Part shown: positions 23,053-32,543 of the stretch, one piece after another | Numbering within the stretch: the stretch's first letter is position 1 | Layout of the letters: each line of letters starts with the position of its first letter | Origin: Pseudoalteromonas sp. 0303 | GTDB taxonomy: Bacteria; Pseudomonadota; Gammaproteobacteria; Enterobacterales; Alteromonadaceae | DNA: 64,000 bases | NCBI RefSeq assembly: GCF_013349995.1 | Contig: NZ_JABVXF010000007.1 | Coordinates: 1-64,000, forward strand | Direction of reading: 5' to 3' | Made by a program: the position numbers and the translations under genes | Notes under the pieces: model-generated | Seen by the model: the letters and a program-made list of their open reading frames with translations, nothing else | The model's database searches: none | What the model was told of the DNA's origin: nothing

Positions 23053-25671
23053 ATGAATAAAAAATTCTCCACGCTAACTGTTTGCATCAAAAAAGCATTG
23101 CTCCCAACTCTTTTACTTGGAACATGTGCACCAGCCTTTGCAGCTGATCAACAAGATGAAAAAAAGAAAGTTACAAAAGAAGATATTGAGCTGATAGAAG
23201 TCCGCGGCTATGCGGCGTCAGTTGAGAAAAGTATTAATATGAAACGCTTTTCAAACAGCGTAGTTGATGCTGTTTCTGCTGAAGATATCGGTAAATTTCC
23301 TGATCAAACAGTTGCAGATGCATTGCAACGAATTCCTGGCGTGCAAGTAGAGAAAGACTTAGGCGGTGAAAGCGACCGAGTGAGTATTCGTGGTACAGCA
23401 CCTCATTTAAATATAACGCTGTTAAATGGCCAAAATGTGGCTTCTGCAACGGCTTCGGCATCAATTACACGCCCGTCGCGTGGTTTTAATTACTCATTAT
23501 TACCAGCAGAAATGGTCGATACTCTCGAGGTTTATAAGTCTGCTGAAGCTGACATTGATGAAGGTTCAATTGGTGGCACTGTTGTAGTAAAAACACGTAA
23601 ACCGCTTGATAGTGAAGCTAACTATGCAGCGCTTTCAGTAAAAGCATTCCACTTTGAAAACGCAGATGAAACTAAGCCATACGTGTCTGGTTTATATTCA
23701 TGGAAAAATGAAGCCCAAGACTTTGGTTTTAATCTCGGCTTTGTTCATAAAGAAACAGCAACTCAACGCGATAGTAAAGAAGTTCGATTTGGTTATCGCA
23801 GCACAGATGCTAACCAAGATGGTAATGCAGAATTTTATCCAGGGGCAGTGGGTTACAACCGCTACGCAAGTGATAGTGATTTAGATACCGTAACAGCGAC
23901 ATTCCAATACGCCGCAAATGATAACCTTGATTTTGTTTTCAATAACTTATATTCAAAGTCAGAACATGAATCATATGGCACGTATTCAAGCGGTTTTATC
24001 TTGCAAAATATTGCTAACATTGAAAACCCAGTTATCGTTGATGGTACGGTTGTCGCCGGTGACTTACCAGCACACAATAACTTGGGTTATTATGGTAATG
24101 CGGGCTATCGTGGTGAATTTAATACTCAAGCTCATGATTTAAAAGTGACTTACAAAGCTGATGACTACACTGTTACAGGTCAGCTAGGTTACAGTAAGGC
24201 TGAAGGTGAGGTAAGTGATGTTTATTCAGAGTACTATGCCAATACAAATGCGTCATTTACGTTAGAAAATGGTACGCCAGATGTGACTTTATCAGCAGAT
24301 TTAAGCCCACAAGATTACCGTTTAGATTACAACCATAAAAATGACATACTCAATGACTCTGATGAGCTTTATGTGCAGTTTGATGTTGAATATTTATTAG
24401 ACACTGGTTTTTTCACTGCAATTAAAGCGGGTATAAAGTACCGTGAGCATACAAAAGCTGCCAGTTTGATGAAAGCCAACTATCCAAAAGTGTCAGCAGC
24501 AGGTGAGAGCTTTAATTTGGGTATGTTTGCAAGCGATTCTACTAGCGATGGCATTTTATGGCAGTTTGATAATAACCAGTATGCAGACTGGATCTCGTCT
24601 ACTAGCCCAACTTCAGGTCCTTATGAACACCTTGACTACACCTTCGATCTTGAAGAAACTGTTACAGCTGGATACGTGAAAGCCGTGTTCGAGCACAATA
24701 AGTGGCGCGGTAATATGGGCGTACGCGCGGTTAAAACAGAGCTTGACTCTCGTTCAGTTGAGTATACAGGGCGTAGCTTTGCGCCTGAAAATATTCAAGA
24801 TGTATATAGCTCAAATAGCTACGATGACTTCTTACCAAGTGTAAACATTAATTATGACTTTACGGATGATGTTGTGCTTCGTTTTGCTGCGGCTAAAGTA
24901 ATGTCTCGCCCTGACTACGATTTTTTATCAGCGCGTAAAAGTGGCTACTGTGCAGCGGCAACAGGATGTAAAGGTTCACAAGGTAATCCAGACTTAAAAC
25001 CTTATCGTTCGACTCAATATGATTTATCAGCTGAGTGGTACTTTAATGAGTCATCAATATTGTCATTAGCTTATTTCTACAAAGATATTGATTCGTATAT
25101 CACCAATACCACGATTGAAAAGCAGTGGACATGGACAGACCCTGATACCGGCGTTGAAGAGGTTCGTGATTTCTTAGTGACTCAGCCTCAAAATGGCCTA
25201 GGAGGTGAGAACTCGGGCTTTGAAGTGAACTACACTCAAAAGCTTATGTATGGTTTCGGTATTCAAACCAACTATACATATTCAGATGCTGAACTAGAGC
25301 AAACACCGGAACAAAAAGCCGCAGGTGAAGAAGCTGTGTTGCCAAACAACTCAGAAGATACTTTTAATGCGACGGTTTATTATGAAAACACTGCTTTCAG
25401 TGCCCGTGTTTCTTATACATATCGTTCAGAATATTTTTATACTAATTACCTTGGCTTAAACCAGTATAAGGATGGTTTTGGCCAATATGATTTAAATGTT
25501 AGCTATAACATTTCTGAAGATTTTAATCTTATTTTCCAGGCTATTAACTTAACAAATGAAGAGCAAAAAGCGACTTCAGGTAATAGCACAGGCATGCCAG
25601 ATGTTAATCGCCCATTAGCGATACACGATTACGGTCGTCGTTTCTTACTTGGCGCACAGATTAAGTTTTAA
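23053..25671 (+). CDS. TonB-dependent outer-membrane receptor, probable glycan transporter
   Basis: An 872-aa receptor. A signal peptide ends at about APAFAAD (residue 31), and ELIEVRGYAASVEKSI serves as TonB-box/plug entry. The plug has FPDQTVADALQRIPGVQVEKDLG and VSIRGTAPHLNITLLNGQ. The C-terminal barrel ends in ...GRRFLLGAQIKF, the terminal Phe needed for BAM insertion. The TVADALQRIPGVQ type is common among Alteromonadales receptors for oligosaccharides. A glycosyl-hydrolase-like lipoprotein gene follows, separated by a terminator, suggesting joint use on one polymer. The substrate cannot be read from the sequence. Confidence 0.93.
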   Translation: MNKKFSTLTVCIKKALLPTLLLGTCAPAFAADQQDEKKKVTKEDIELIEVRGYAASVEKSINMKRFSNSVVDAVSAEDIGKFPDQTVADALQRIPGVQVEKDLGGESDRVSIRGTAPHLNITLLNGQNVASATASASITRPSRGFNYSLLPAEMVDTLEVYKSAEADIDEGSIGGTVVVKTRKPLDSEANYAALSVKAFHFENADETKPYVSGLYSWKNEAQDFGFNLGFVHKETATQRDSKEVRFGYRSTDANQDGNAEFYPGAVGYNRYASDSDLDTVTATFQYAANDNLDFVFNNLYSKSEHESYGTYSSGFILQNIANIENPVIVDGTVVAGDLPAHNNLGYYGNAGYRGEFNTQAHDLKVTYKADDYTVTGQLGYSKAEGEVSDVYSEYYANTNASFTLENGTPDVTLSADLSPQDYRLDYNHKNDILNDSDELYVQFDVEYLLDTGFFTAIKAGIKYREHTKAASLMKANYPKVSAAGESFNLGMFASDSTSDGILWQFDNNQYADWISSTSPTSGPYEHLDYTFDLEETVTAGYVKAVFEHNKWRGNMGVRAVKTELDSRSVEYTGRSFAPENIQDVYSSNSYDDFLPSVNINYDFTDDVVLRFAAAKVMSRPDYDFLSARKSGYCAAATGCKGSQGNPDLKPYRSTQYDLSAEWYFNESSILSLAYFYKDIDSYITNTTIEKQWTWTDPDTGVEEVRDFLVTQPQNGLGGENSGFEVNYTQKLMYGFGIQTNYTYSDAELEQTPEQKAAGEEAVLPNNSEDTFNATVYYENTAFSARVSYTYRSEYFYTNYLGLNQYKDGFGQYDLNVSYNISEDFNLIFQAINLTNEEQKATSGNSTGMPDVNRPLAIHDYGRRFLLGAQIKF

Positions 25672-25698
25672 TTTTCTTATTTGAATTTGATATATGTA

Positions 25699-25728
25699 GG
25701 CACAGCAAGACTTTGTTGTGCCTTTTTT
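25699..25728 (+). terminator. Terminator between the TonB receptor and glycosyl hydrolase genes
   Basis: A ten-bp stem GGCACAGCAA / TTGTTGTGCC (one G-U) is followed by six T. Strong enough to make the downstream gene partly or wholly independent; no separate promoter is obvious in the 13 bases before its start, so partial read-through is likely. Confidence 0.8.
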
Positions 25729-25740
25729 ATGAGGTATACA

Positions 25741-27258
25741 ATGTATTTTAGAATTTTACTCACATTGACCCTTTGCTTAGTTTTGAGTGCGTGCAGTTTT
25801 GTACAAATGAAGGAGGTGTCTGATACTAAAAAACAGTTATTCGGTACTATCCATCAAGATTACGTTGCAAGGGAGTTTCGTGCAGCATGGGTTGCCACAG
25901 TTGCCAATATTAACTGGCCAAAAGAGCCTGGATTAACTGTTGAAGAGCAAAAGCAACAAGCCATTCAGATTCTTGATTCACTTCAAAAACATAACTTCAA
26001 TACGGTTATTTTTCAGGTTCGACCACAAGCCGATAGTTTGTATCAAAGCTCTTATGAACCTTGGTCGTATTACCTTACTGGTGAGCAAGGTAAAGCGCCT
26101 GAGCCGTTTTATGACCCTTTAAAATTTTGGATCAAGCAAGCACATAAACGAGGTTTAAAGTTGCATGCATGGATAAATCCTTATCGCGCACATCATCACT
26201 TGGGAGGCCCAATTTCAGAACTCTCAGTCGTTGAGAAAATGACAGATAAAGTAGTGAAACTAAAAAATGAGACCTATTGGTTTTTGCCAACAGATCAAGC
26301 CGTGGTCTCACATACATTAAATGTATTAACCGAACTTGTAGATAGTTATGATTTAGATGGTATTCACTATGATGACTATTTCTATCCATATCCTTCTTAC
26401 AACAACGATGAAGATTTTCCTGATGCTAAACAATACAGTCAATATTTAGCTGAAGGTGGAGAATTATCGATAGGTGATTGGCGTCGAGAAGCTGTTAATC
26501 AGTTCGTTAAACGTTTATATCAACGAGTCAAACAAACGAAGCCTCATGTACTTGTTGGCATAAGCCCATTTGGTATTTATAGACCTGATGAACCCCAAAC
26601 TATTCGTGGTATGGATCAATATGACAAATTATTTGCTGACGCTAAGCTTTGGCTTAATGAAGGGTGGCTTGACTATTTTACGCCGCAACTTTACTGGCCA
26701 ATTAATCAGTATGCACAAAGTTATCCGCTCTTATTGAGCTGGTGGCAATCACAGAACACGCAAGGACGACATTTGTGGCCTGGTATTAATGCGATACGCT
26801 CATTTGATGAAGCCGGCGTTGATGAGGTCGTCAATCAAATCATGATTAATCGTGGTTTTTTATCAACGTCACCCGGTACAGTGTTTTGGAATGTCGCTGC
26901 ACTTGATGGCAGTCAATTAATGACTGATGTGATTGCACAAGGCGTGTTTCAGCATCAAGCATTATTACCTGAAACTCCGTGGATAGCTGCACCAGAATTG
27001 GCAGCAGTTAATGTTGAAATTAATTATGTTGGCGAAGACATCCATCTTACTTGGAGTCATCCTAATTCTGAGCAAGTGTCACAGTTACTCGTCTATTTAA
27101 AATACGCACAGCAGTGGCAATATCATATTTACTCAAGTGAAGAACGTGTGATTTCTGTTAAGGCTTCAGACATGCAACGACCATTAGAGGCGGTGAAGGT
27201 AATTACTGTTGATAGGCTAGGTAATCAAAGCGATGAGATTGAGTTGTTAATTAAATAG
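25741..27258 (+). CDS. Family-10-like glycosyl hydrolase (GHL10/DUF187) lipoprotein
   Basis: A 505-aa protein with a lipoprotein signal (LTLCLVLSAC). The GHL10 (YngK-like) TIM-barrel domain spans about residues 40-400: REFRAAWVATVANINWP, FNTVIFQVRPQADSLYQS, LKLHAWINPYRA, DGIHYDDYFYPYP and DYFTPQLYWP. A fibronectin-III-like segment occupies the last 90 residues. The family acts on glycans, including peptidoglycan-related sugars in some members. I start it at ATG 25741, with GAGG 6 nt upstream; the frame itself opens 20 codons earlier without a ribosome binding site. It follows a TonB receptor gene. Confidence 0.9.
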   Translation: MYFRILLTLTLCLVLSACSFVQMKEVSDTKKQLFGTIHQDYVAREFRAAWVATVANINWPKEPGLTVEEQKQQAIQILDSLQKHNFNTVIFQVRPQADSLYQSSYEPWSYYLTGEQGKAPEPFYDPLKFWIKQAHKRGLKLHAWINPYRAHHHLGGPISELSVVEKMTDKVVKLKNETYWFLPTDQAVVSHTLNVLTELVDSYDLDGIHYDDYFYPYPSYNNDEDFPDAKQYSQYLAEGGELSIGDWRREAVNQFVKRLYQRVKQTKPHVLVGISPFGIYRPDEPQTIRGMDQYDKLFADAKLWLNEGWLDYFTPQLYWPINQYAQSYPLLLSWWQSQNTQGRHLWPGINAIRSFDEAGVDEVVNQIMINRGFLSTSPGTVFWNVAALDGSQLMTDVIAQGVFQHQALLPETPWIAAPELAAVNVEINYVGEDIHLTWSHPNSEQVSQLLVYLKYAQQWQYHIYSSEERVISVKASDMQRPLEAVKVITVDRLGNQSDEIELLIK

Positions 27259-27330
27259 CACCTGTACTGCAAATACAAAAATTTGTTACGCTTTGAATAA
27301 CATGAGTATCTAAATATAAAAGTGAACTGA

Positions 27331-28074
27331 ATGAAGTATTTTGCGGTAATTTTATTAGGCTGCCTTATCTCATTTTCAACAACTGCCGCAAAAAAACACA
27401 TAAAAATTGTCAAACCTGTGGTTGTGGCCTTTAAGTCGGGTGATAAAGCTGCCATTGCCAAGCGAGTGCATTATCCACTGCAGCGTAAAGAGCCGCTACC
27501 AGCAATTGAAAATGAGAAAATGCTTATAGAAAACTTTGAGCAAATTTTTGATAAAGAGTTTGTCGAAAAAATAGTGAACTCAAATATTCGCCATGATTGG
27601 CAAATGATGGGTTGGCGCGGCATTATGTTTGATTCAGGCAAATTGTGGTTAGACTTTGATGGTTCTATTTGGGGAGTGCCTTATGAATCAGAGGCAGAAA
27701 AAGCACGACGCGAAGCACTGATTGACGAGCAAAAACAAGCATTACACAAAAGTCTTCGTGAATTTACAAAGCCGATATTAACGTGGCAAACAAAACAGCA
27801 TTTAATTCGTATCGATGAACTGGCTGATAATCAGTACCGCTATGCTGCATGGGAAATAGACCAATCTATGCAAGATGAGCCAAGCCTAGTGATCAGCGGC
27901 GGTACGTTAAGTTTTGATGGCAGTGGGGTCAATCATTTTTATACCTTTACTAACAACGGTTATCGTTACGTTTGTCATGTAACAGTGCTTGGTACTGAAC
28001 ACTCATCGCCGGGGCTTTTAGAGGTATTCAAAAATAATGTACAAATATTGTCTGATCCTGCTTCGAGTTTTTAG
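27331..28074 (+). CDS. Hypothetical periplasmic protein
   Basis: A 247-aa protein with a clear signal peptide (YFAVILLGCLISFSTTAAKK). The mature part starts KIVKPVVVAFKSGDKAAIAKRVHYPLQRKEPLP, a pattern seen in periplasmic NTF2-like or DUF-type proteins, and includes GWRGIMFDSGKLWLDFDGSIWGVPY. I cannot assign a family or function. It is downstream of the glycosyl hydrolase gene by 72 nt with no terminator seen, so it may be co-transcribed. Confidence 0.7.
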   Translation: MKYFAVILLGCLISFSTTAAKKHIKIVKPVVVAFKSGDKAAIAKRVHYPLQRKEPLPAIENEKMLIENFEQIFDKEFVEKIVNSNIRHDWQMMGWRGIMFDSGKLWLDFDGSIWGVPYESEAEKARREALIDEQKQALHKSLREFTKPILTWQTKQHLIRIDELADNQYRYAAWEIDQSMQDEPSLVISGGTLSFDGSGVNHFYTFTNNGYRYVCHVTVLGTEHSSPGLLEVFKNNVQILSDPASSF

Positions 28075-28153
28075 GGGATTTTTCTTATTTTGAACTACAC
28101 TTATTCTTTCAAAGGAGTCTCGCTTAAAGGGGCCTCATTTAAAGGAGTAAGTT

Positions 28154-28387
28154 GTGGGTACAAAATTTTGGATATTAAGAACCACTAAAGTTTTTACGCT
28201 GGTGGCAATTTTGTTATTTATGGTGGAAATTCTAAAAGGTCACGAGACAATGAGCGCATTAGGCTTTGCGCTAGTTTGGTCATTTATTGCAACGGCCATT
28301 TTTATCGCAACCCGTTTATATCATTCATCAAAAGGGCGCCACTGTGCACTTTGTAATGACACCCCAGATGATAAAAAAGCGAGTTAG
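28154..28387 (+). CDS. Small two-helix membrane protein
   Basis: A 77-aa protein with two predicted membrane helices (about residues 12-26 and 34-54) and a short cytoplasmic tail containing CALC. The start is GTG at 28154, supported by AAAGGAG 7 nt upstream. Its last four bases overlap the stop of the convergent dgkA gene. Function unknown. Confidence 0.6.
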   Translation: MGTKFWILRTTKVFTLVAILLFMVEILKGHETMSALGFALVWSFIATAIFIATRLYHSSKGRHCALCNDTPDDKKAS

Positions 28388-28764
28388 CTTAGGTTATTAA
28401 CAAACACGCCGCCCCATACCAACGCACAAATCGATAGAGCAATCAGTACGGCTGCAGATCCTAAGTCTTTAGCTAGGCCTGATAATGGATGAATTTCAAG
28501 GCCTATTCGATCTATGGCGGCTTCAATTGCCGTATTGACGACTTCAGCAAACATCACAAATAGCACTGATACAAGCAGCATAATTTTCTCATACAGACTA
28601 ATCTGCCATACAAAAACCACCGCTATGGCAAGCAGCAACAGTATCAGCTCTTGTTTAAAAGCAGACTCATGCTTTGCCAACCACGTGAATGCTCGTTGGG
28701 AGTTTTTGAATGCAAGGCGAATACGTTTAATGCCAATGGGTTTGTTAGTGCTATCAAATTGCAT
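28384..28764 (-). CDS. dgkA: Diacylglycerol kinase
   Basis: A 126-aa integral membrane kinase with three membrane helices and the DgkA signature EVVNTAIEAAIDRIG near residues 70-84, followed by AKDLGSAAVLIAL. It phosphorylates diacylglycerol to phosphatidic acid. Diacylglycerol is the by-product when EptA takes phosphoethanolamine from phosphatidylethanolamine; eptA lies just upstream in the same direction (20 nt), a pairing also seen in mobile mcr/eptA contexts. Confidence 0.95.
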   Translation of the reverse strand: MQFDSTNKPIGIKRIRLAFKNSQRAFTWLAKHESAFKQELILLLLAIAVVFVWQISLYEKIMLLVSVLFVMFAEVVNTAIEAAIDRIGLEIHPLSGLAKDLGSAAVLIALSICALVWGGVFVNNLS

Positions 28765-28784
28765 AGTATGAAATCTCTATTTCG

Positions 28785-30410
28785 TTAGCTTTGTGTTGAG
28801 CAAGCATTAAAGATATCTTGCTTTGGGTGATATTCAGTGCTTTGTACATGGGTTAAGCCTAGTAGGGTGTCAAAAATGTTATCGTGCGAAAAAGCATGGT
28901 TACGCTGCTGTTCGATACATTGATTAAAGCGGGTATCGGCCAGTTTATTACTCCAAAACAGCATAGGCACTTGGGTTTGCTCTTTAGGCGCTAACGCATA
29001 CGGGAAGCCATGTAAGTACAGACCTTTTTCACCTAGTGATTCACCGTGGTCAGAAACATACAGTAGGGCTTTGTCATCCGCCTGACTGTTTTGCAGTAAA
29101 TTAATAAGTTTACTGAGCACTAGGTCGGTATAAGCAATGGTATTATCATAGGTATTGGTAAGTTGCTCACTGCTACAGTTTTGGATATCGCTACGTGGGC
29201 AATCAGGCAAAAATTTACTGTCTTTTTCTGGATAGCGTCGATAGTAGGTTGGTCCATGTGAACCAATCATATGTAACACCACTAGTTGGTGCTTCGCATG
29301 ACTTTTGGCAAGCTTTGCAGCTAATTCTTCAACTAGGACTTCATCAAAACAATAGCGTCCGTCACAAAGTGGGTTGCTCTTTGTTGGTTCTACCGTTTCT
29401 GAGTTTACCCGCACACAAACCCCTTTACAGCTGCTATTGTTATCAATCCACGTTACTTCTACACCACTTCGTTGAATGATATCTAGGGCATTTTCTTGGC
29501 TTTGCGCGATGCGCGAATCATAGTGATTGCGATCTAAGCGCGAGAACATACAAGGTACAGAAATGGCCGTTGCGGTGCCACATGAACTAACATCACTGAA
29601 ATATTTAACGCCAAGTTTAGGGATATATTGATTAGTCTGCTTGTCGTAACCTTGCAGTGAAAAGTTTGCTGCGCGTGCTGTTTCGCCTACCACCATAATC
29701 GTCAGTGAACTTTGTTGCTTAGCTAATAGGTGCGGTGTTTTATCTAAGACTTTAAATGGTAAAGGTGGATAAAAATAATTATCGCGCAGGTACTTATAGC
29801 CCGCAGTATAAAATGCAAAGGGGGTAATGTAGCTGGTTAATTGACGATTATTACGCCCTACAGAGGCGTAATCTTTATAAAAAGGAACGGCAATAACAGC
29901 TACAGCAATAAACGCTGTAACGTTAAGAAGCGCAAAGCTTTTAAGACGAACACGAAAGTTTCCGACAATTTTAAAGCGAGAAAACAAGTAAGCAGGCAGT
30001 ACGCCTAGCGCAGTAATAAAAGCGATAACTTGTACATTAAGGTATGAAAACGCCTCACCTGAATTTGTCTCTAAGATATTTTGCAGCATGCTTTTATCAA
30101 AGATAACACCGTAATTTAAGGTTGCATAAAACAACAACGATGAAACCACGACGCTTGTTAAAAGCACGGGTTTAACAAAGGTGATTAACGATAACCAACT
30201 TAACACCATTGCCGTCAGTGCTAATAAGAAAAACGGTACGCTTGCTATAAATAACCAATTGACATGTTCAGGTTTGCTGGCTGCTTCAAGCATGTTAAAT
30301 AAAAACAGGCCATTAAATGCAATAACCAAGTACAACGACACCAGCCAGACAAATTGGCTGTAGCTAACGTGCCATATTTTAGAAAGGAGTTGTTTAATTT
30401 GCATGCTCAT
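28785..30410 (-). CDS. eptA: Lipid A phosphoethanolamine transferase
   Basis: A 541-aa inner-membrane enzyme of the EptA/MCR family. Five N-terminal helices (to about residue 190) are followed by a periplasmic alkaline-phosphatase-fold domain. The nucleophile Thr is in MVVGETARAANFSLQGY near residue 240, and metal ligands include LYVSDHGESLGEKG. It transfers phosphoethanolamine to lipid A, lowering surface charge and polymyxin binding. I use the second of three clustered ATGs (30410) because GAGGA is 6 nt upstream. It lies between an LtaS-like gene and dgkA in one operon, downstream of PmrA-type boxes. Confidence 0.93.
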   Translation of the reverse strand: MSMQIKQLLSKIWHVSYSQFVWLVSLYLVIAFNGLFLFNMLEAASKPEHVNWLFIASVPFFLLALTAMVLSWLSLITFVKPVLLTSVVVSSLLFYATLNYGVIFDKSMLQNILETNSGEAFSYLNVQVIAFITALGVLPAYLFSRFKIVGNFRVRLKSFALLNVTAFIAVAVIAVPFYKDYASVGRNNRQLTSYITPFAFYTAGYKYLRDNYFYPPLPFKVLDKTPHLLAKQQSSLTIMVVGETARAANFSLQGYDKQTNQYIPKLGVKYFSDVSSCGTATAISVPCMFSRLDRNHYDSRIAQSQENALDIIQRSGVEVTWIDNNSSCKGVCVRVNSETVEPTKSNPLCDGRYCFDEVLVEELAAKLAKSHAKHQLVVLHMIGSHGPTYYRRYPEKDSKFLPDCPRSDIQNCSSEQLTNTYDNTIAYTDLVLSKLINLLQNSQADDKALLYVSDHGESLGEKGLYLHGFPYALAPKEQTQVPMLFWSNKLADTRFNQCIEQQRNHAFSHDNIFDTLLGLTHVQSTEYHPKQDIFNACSTQS

Positions 30411-30425
30411 AATCATTCCTCATCG

Positions 30426-32369
30426 CTACGATTTATTTGGTAAGCGATACAACTGTTCGGTATAAGCTAAATTGCTAAATAAGACGTGTGCTAAGGCTTT
30501 TTTGGCAAGTTCAACGCTGCTATCTGTGTTATCGATGGCAACTTGCGTTTTACTTGTAGAGTCATAGCGCCAATAGCTCACTTTTTGGTTTGGCATCAGG
30601 ATCACGGCTTCACCATTTTCTACGTAAGCAAAGTTGTCGTAGTACTGCATCATGGCGCGCTCAACAGGGTATTGTTGAGTTAAATCATAACCAAGCATGG
30701 GGGTTGCTTGCTCAACGCCTAATAACGACAACAAAGTAACAGGTAAATCAATTTGGCTGACTAAGCGTGTATCGCGCTTTGCATCCATATCACTATTTAG
30801 GATCACAGCAGGGATGTGGAAAGATTTAAGCGGCACAGGCTCAGAACCAAACACGCGCACATCATGATCTGCAACCACTAAAAAGACGGTGTCTTGCCAG
30901 TAATCTTGCGTTTTTGCCTTTGCGATGAATTTACCAAGAGCATAGTCTGCATATTTGATTGCTAGATCGCGTTTGTAGTTTTCTGGGTCGTGGCCTTCAG
31001 GCAGTGTTACTTTACCCTCTGGAATATCGAATGGGTCGTGGTTACTTGAGGTAAACACAAGGCTGAAAAATGGTTTGCCTGATTTATTTAGCTCACTTAG
31101 CTCTATATCAGCTTGATTGAACAAGTCTTCGTCGCTTGCTCCCCATGACGAAATAAACTCAGGGTTTTGCATGTCATTAATATCGACAATATCGCTAAAG
31201 CCATTGCCTAAGAAAAAGCTTTTCATATTATCGAAATGACTTTCACCACCATAAATAAATTGGGTGGTATAGCCTGTGCGGCTTAATACATCAGCAAGTG
31301 AGAAAAAGTTACGCTGAGATTTAGAAAGTTTGACCACCGAGCGCGAAGGTGATGGGGTAAACCCAGTTGTTACCGCTTCGATACCTCGAACAGATCGTGT
31401 GCCAGTGGCATATAAGTTATCAAACCCCCAGCCTTGTTGATAAAGCTTATCTAGTTCAGGAGTCACACCTATGCCACCTAGTTCGCCAACAAAGCGTGCG
31501 CCTAAGCTTTCTTCTAAAATGATCACTAAATTCTTTTGTTTGCCTGTGTTAAAAGGTGTGTTGTTGGCAAGGGTTGGGATACTCTCTGTGATAAACTGCT
31601 GTTTATAGGCTGCTTGCTTTACTGTTTGTAAAATCTCATCACGTGGCATGGTACCGTATAAACTACTGGCATTTTTTTCATTGCCTATATTCTTAATCGC
31701 AAATGCAACACTGTAAGTTGAATTAAGGGCCAAGGAGTTAACCAGTGAGTCACTTGAAAAGTGCACTAATGCAGGGTTTAACGGGCGATGGCTTACAGTG
31801 CCTCTTGCGCTAATTAAGCAAACTAATAAAGTAGTAACGAGTATCACCACTTGGCTAACCGTTTTAGCATTTTGCTGTTTGCTAAATGCAGCATTAATAT
31901 AACGATACGTAAACACACAACTAAGCGTTGCAATAATTAAGGTGCTTATCATGGCAAATAGGTGGCCATGTAATAGCATAGAAAAGACTTCTTGAGGGTA
32001 GTCTAGGTATTCGACAAATAAACGATTTGGTCGTACATCGTACTGGGTAATAAACGCGGGAGTAGAAGCCTCTACAACCACGATTAAAGTTATAACTATA
32101 CTGCTATAAAAAGTAAAAACATGCTGAAATAAAGCGGTTTTGCTGCGCAAAAGTACATTAGCGAGTAACATTAAAACAGCCAAGGCTGACAAATAGCCGA
32201 TGCTGCTAAAGTCGACTCTTAAGCCTCCTAATAAAACGGCTAGGCTATCGCCATCAGCTAACCTTTGGTGTTGCCATACAAGCAAGGTAATTCTCGACAG
32301 TATAAATACTGACATTAAAATTAATGAAAAACGGAGTAAAGGTTTTAAAACAGAAAGTTTTGTTGTCAT
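30426..32369 (-). CDS. LtaS/OpgB-like sulfatase-fold membrane phosphotransferase
   Basis: A 647-aa protein with about five N-terminal membrane helices and a periplasmic sulfatase-type domain (LVIILEESLGARFVGELGG near residue 283; VVADHDVRVFGSEP near 500). In Gram-negatives such proteins transfer phosphoglycerol or related groups to periplasmic glucans or envelope lipids; a teichoic-acid role is unlikely here. It is the first gene of the operon with eptA (15-nt gap) and dgkA. The divergent region upstream holds three PmrA-like boxes. Confidence 0.85.
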   Translation of the reverse strand: MTTKLSVLKPLLRFSLILMSVFILSRITLLVWQHQRLADGDSLAVLLGGLRVDFSSIGYLSALAVLMLLANVLLRSKTALFQHVFTFYSSIVITLIVVVEASTPAFITQYDVRPNRLFVEYLDYPQEVFSMLLHGHLFAMISTLIIATLSCVFTYRYINAAFSKQQNAKTVSQVVILVTTLLVCLISARGTVSHRPLNPALVHFSSDSLVNSLALNSTYSVAFAIKNIGNEKNASSLYGTMPRDEILQTVKQAAYKQQFITESIPTLANNTPFNTGKQKNLVIILEESLGARFVGELGGIGVTPELDKLYQQGWGFDNLYATGTRSVRGIEAVTTGFTPSPSRSVVKLSKSQRNFFSLADVLSRTGYTTQFIYGGESHFDNMKSFFLGNGFSDIVDINDMQNPEFISSWGASDEDLFNQADIELSELNKSGKPFFSLVFTSSNHDPFDIPEGKVTLPEGHDPENYKRDLAIKYADYALGKFIAKAKTQDYWQDTVFLVVADHDVRVFGSEPVPLKSFHIPAVILNSDMDAKRDTRLVSQIDLPVTLLSLLGVEQATPMLGYDLTQQYPVERAMMQYYDNFAYVENGEAVILMPNQKVSYWRYDSTSKTQVAIDNTDSSVELAKKALAHVLFSNLAYTEQLYRLPNKS

Positions 32370-32415
32370 AGTCGTACTTACTTAATCGAAACTACGGCAA
32401 TACTAGGAATCGAAA

Positions 32416-32490
32416 CTTAAGAAATCCTTATGGTAATCTTAATATTTTCTAAACTAGAAAAACCTCAGTAAATCTTAAGTGGATCTTAAG
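32416..32490. promoter_or_regulatory. Cluster of PmrA/BasR-type boxes
   Basis: Three direct-repeat sites of the form CTTAAK-N5-CTTAAK lie in the divergent region: CTTAAG-AAATC-CTTATG (32416-32432), CTTAAT-ATTTT-CTAAAC (32438-32454, weaker) and CTTAAG-TGGAT-CTTAAG (32474-32490, near perfect). The PmrA consensus is CTTAAT-N5-CTTAAG. They lie between the LtaS-like/eptA/dgkA operon and the regulator gene at 32544, so both directions could be controlled. Motifs are seen directly; binding is inferred. Confidence 0.75.
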
Positions 32491-32543
32491 ATTCAAAGCG
32501 TAAGCTGATGACGCTAAAGCGCTTTTACCTAAATGAGTAACAT

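Noticed and set aside
22794-23060. An 88-codon plus-strand ORF before the TonB receptor
   Set aside because: It overlaps the receptor start, has no ribosome binding site, and its residues reflect AT-rich non-coding DNA.
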